This document shows positions 63,358 to 64,000 of a stretch of DNA of 64,000 nucleotides, piece after piece. A program made the position numbers and the translations under genes. This DNA comes from Bog-473 sp963753115 (lineage in GTDB: Bacteria > Actinomycetota > Acidimicrobiia > Acidimicrobiales > RAAP-2), in NCBI GenBank assembly GCA_963753115.1, contig CAVWBB010000033.1, positions 1 to 64,000 of the forward strand. Direction: 5' to 3'. Under the pieces are notes generated by a model, which was given only the letters and a program-made list of their open reading frames with translations, was not told the origin of the DNA and ran no database searches. Within the stretch, counting starts at the first letter, position 1, and the number at the start of each line of letters is the position of its first letter.

Positions 63358-64000
63358 TCAGCAGACCGGGTGTGCCAGGGTCAGGAGGAACTCGCCGTCC
63401 TCTGCCCCCCACATCCCGTCGACGACAAAGCCGCCCTCGACGAGTTCCTGCTCAATTCGTTCAGGAGTGAACTTGGCGCTGATCTCGGTCAGCATGTCCT
63501 CGCCTTCATCAAACCGGACAGTGATACCGGCCTCGCTCAGAGAGACCTCGTTGGACTCGTTCGCCCGCAGGCGCATCTCGATCCATTGCTCGTCCTCGTT
63601 CCAGAGCGCGACGTGGCGGAAGAGCGAAGGGTCGAAATCGCCGCCCAGCTGCTCGTTGAGCACGTGGAGCACGTTGCGGTTGAAGTCGGCCGTCACGCCG
63701 GCCGCATCGTCGTAAGCCGCAACGAGCCGACCCCTGTCCTTGACGAGATCCGTGCCGAGGAGAAGGGAGTCGTCACTCGACATGGTGCAATTCAGGTCGA
63801 AGAGGAAGCGAGCGCGCTGCGTCGGGTTCAGGTTGCCGATCGTCCCGCCCAAGAATGCGATCATCCGCCGGCCCACGGCGGGGATCTCAGCCAGGTGGTG
63901 ATGGAAGTCGCCGATGACCACATGGATGTCGAGCGACTCGAACTCCTCGGAGAGGGTGGCGGCGGCGGCGCGGAGGAATTCGTCGCTCACGTCGAAGGGC
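63358..64000 (-). CDS. egtD: L-histidine N-alpha-methyltransferase, C-terminal part (runs off the window)
   Basis: The visible ~214 residues are the C-terminal two thirds of EgtD, which trimethylates histidine to hercynine in ergothioneine synthesis. The stretch PFDVSDEFLRAAA opens the window end. FLGGTIGNLNPTQRARFL holds the SAM-site Gly-Asn motif, and LLGTDLVKDRGRLVAAYDD and GVTADFNRNVLHVLNEQLGGDF follow. The end has EISAKFT, the Ser/Lys segment that contacts histidine in characterised enzymes. The start lies beyond 64000. It converges on the YfhO-like gene with 15 bases between stops. Confidence 0.93.
   Translation of the reverse strand, partial: PFDVSDEFLRAAAATLSEEFESLDIHVVIGDFHHHLAEIPAVGRRMIAFLGGTIGNLNPTQRARFLFDLNCTMSSDDSLLLGTDLVKDRGRLVAAYDDAAGVTADFNRNVLHVLNEQLGGDFDPSLFRHVALWNEDEQWIEMRLRANESNEVSLSEAGITVRFDEGEDMLTEISAKFTPERIEQELVEGGFVVDGMWGAEDGEFLLTLAHPVC

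Overview
The window reads as a piece of a high-GC actinobacterial chromosome, most likely class Acidimicrobiia or a relative. This is an inference from gene content. It carries an L,D-transpeptidase with an N-terminal GYW/DGGIF repeat propeller, a homologue of mycobacterial Rv2466c (a mycothiol-linked reductase), an ergothioneine gene (egtD), F420-type oxidoreductases, an MptB-like mannosyltransferase and many P450, Baeyer-Villiger, SDR and acyl-CoA enzymes. Start codons are often GTG, and several genes appear to be transcribed without a leader. The first ~6.5 kb is visibly less GC-rich than the rest.

Layout. 1-6.8 kb: end of a tRNA, secreted or anchored proteins of unknown function, a SpoU-type RNA methylase and a MaoC-like enzyme. 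7.3-15.5 kb: a secreted GH92 mannosidase, a DnaQ-type exonuclease, a PhyH dioxygenase, tRNA-Val(GAC), DegV and an SGNH esterase. 15.6-24 kb: sulfotransferase, Baeyer-Villiger monooxygenase, Ser/Thr kinase, metallo-beta-lactamase fold hydrolase, propeller-L,D-transpeptidase, carbonic anhydrase and CoA transferase. 24-29.6 kb: a three-gene unit (dimeric-barrel protein, His-rich extracellular protein, flavin disulfide reductase), an alpha/beta hydrolase, acyl-CoA dehydrogenase and rpiA. 29.6-36 kb: P450, haloalkane dehalogenase coupled to a second monooxygenase, and two ABC-2 permeases with no ATPase beside them. 36-45.5 kb: an F420-type oxidoreductase, two sulfatases, and a reverse-strand operon (nitroreductase, DUF2237, SRPBCC, M20 hydrolase, SDR, Rv2466c-like). 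45.5-52 kb: nitronate monooxygenase, phosphotransferase, aldehyde dehydrogenase and P450. 52-58.3 kb: an ArsR-type regulator facing a sulfatase-SDR-SDR-EthD-SnoaL-PPOX operon across an AT-rich double promoter. 58.4-64 kb: envelope glycosyltransferases and the 3' part of egtD.

Functionally, most of the window looks like a chemoorganotroph's toolkit for hydrophobic, sulfated or halogenated organic compounds: sulfatases and a dehalogenase unmask oxygen groups, SDRs, P450s and Baeyer-Villiger enzymes oxidise them, and CoA enzymes take over. The best candidate for an undescribed system is the regulated sulfatase operon at 52-58.3 kb with its compact bidirectional control site.

A technical point affects many entries. 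At a dozen or so places a clearly conserved protein continues in another frame after a one-base slip, usually near G/C-rich runs. This looks more like residual sequencing indels than true gene decay. Such genes are annotated once over their full extent and marked as frameshifted.
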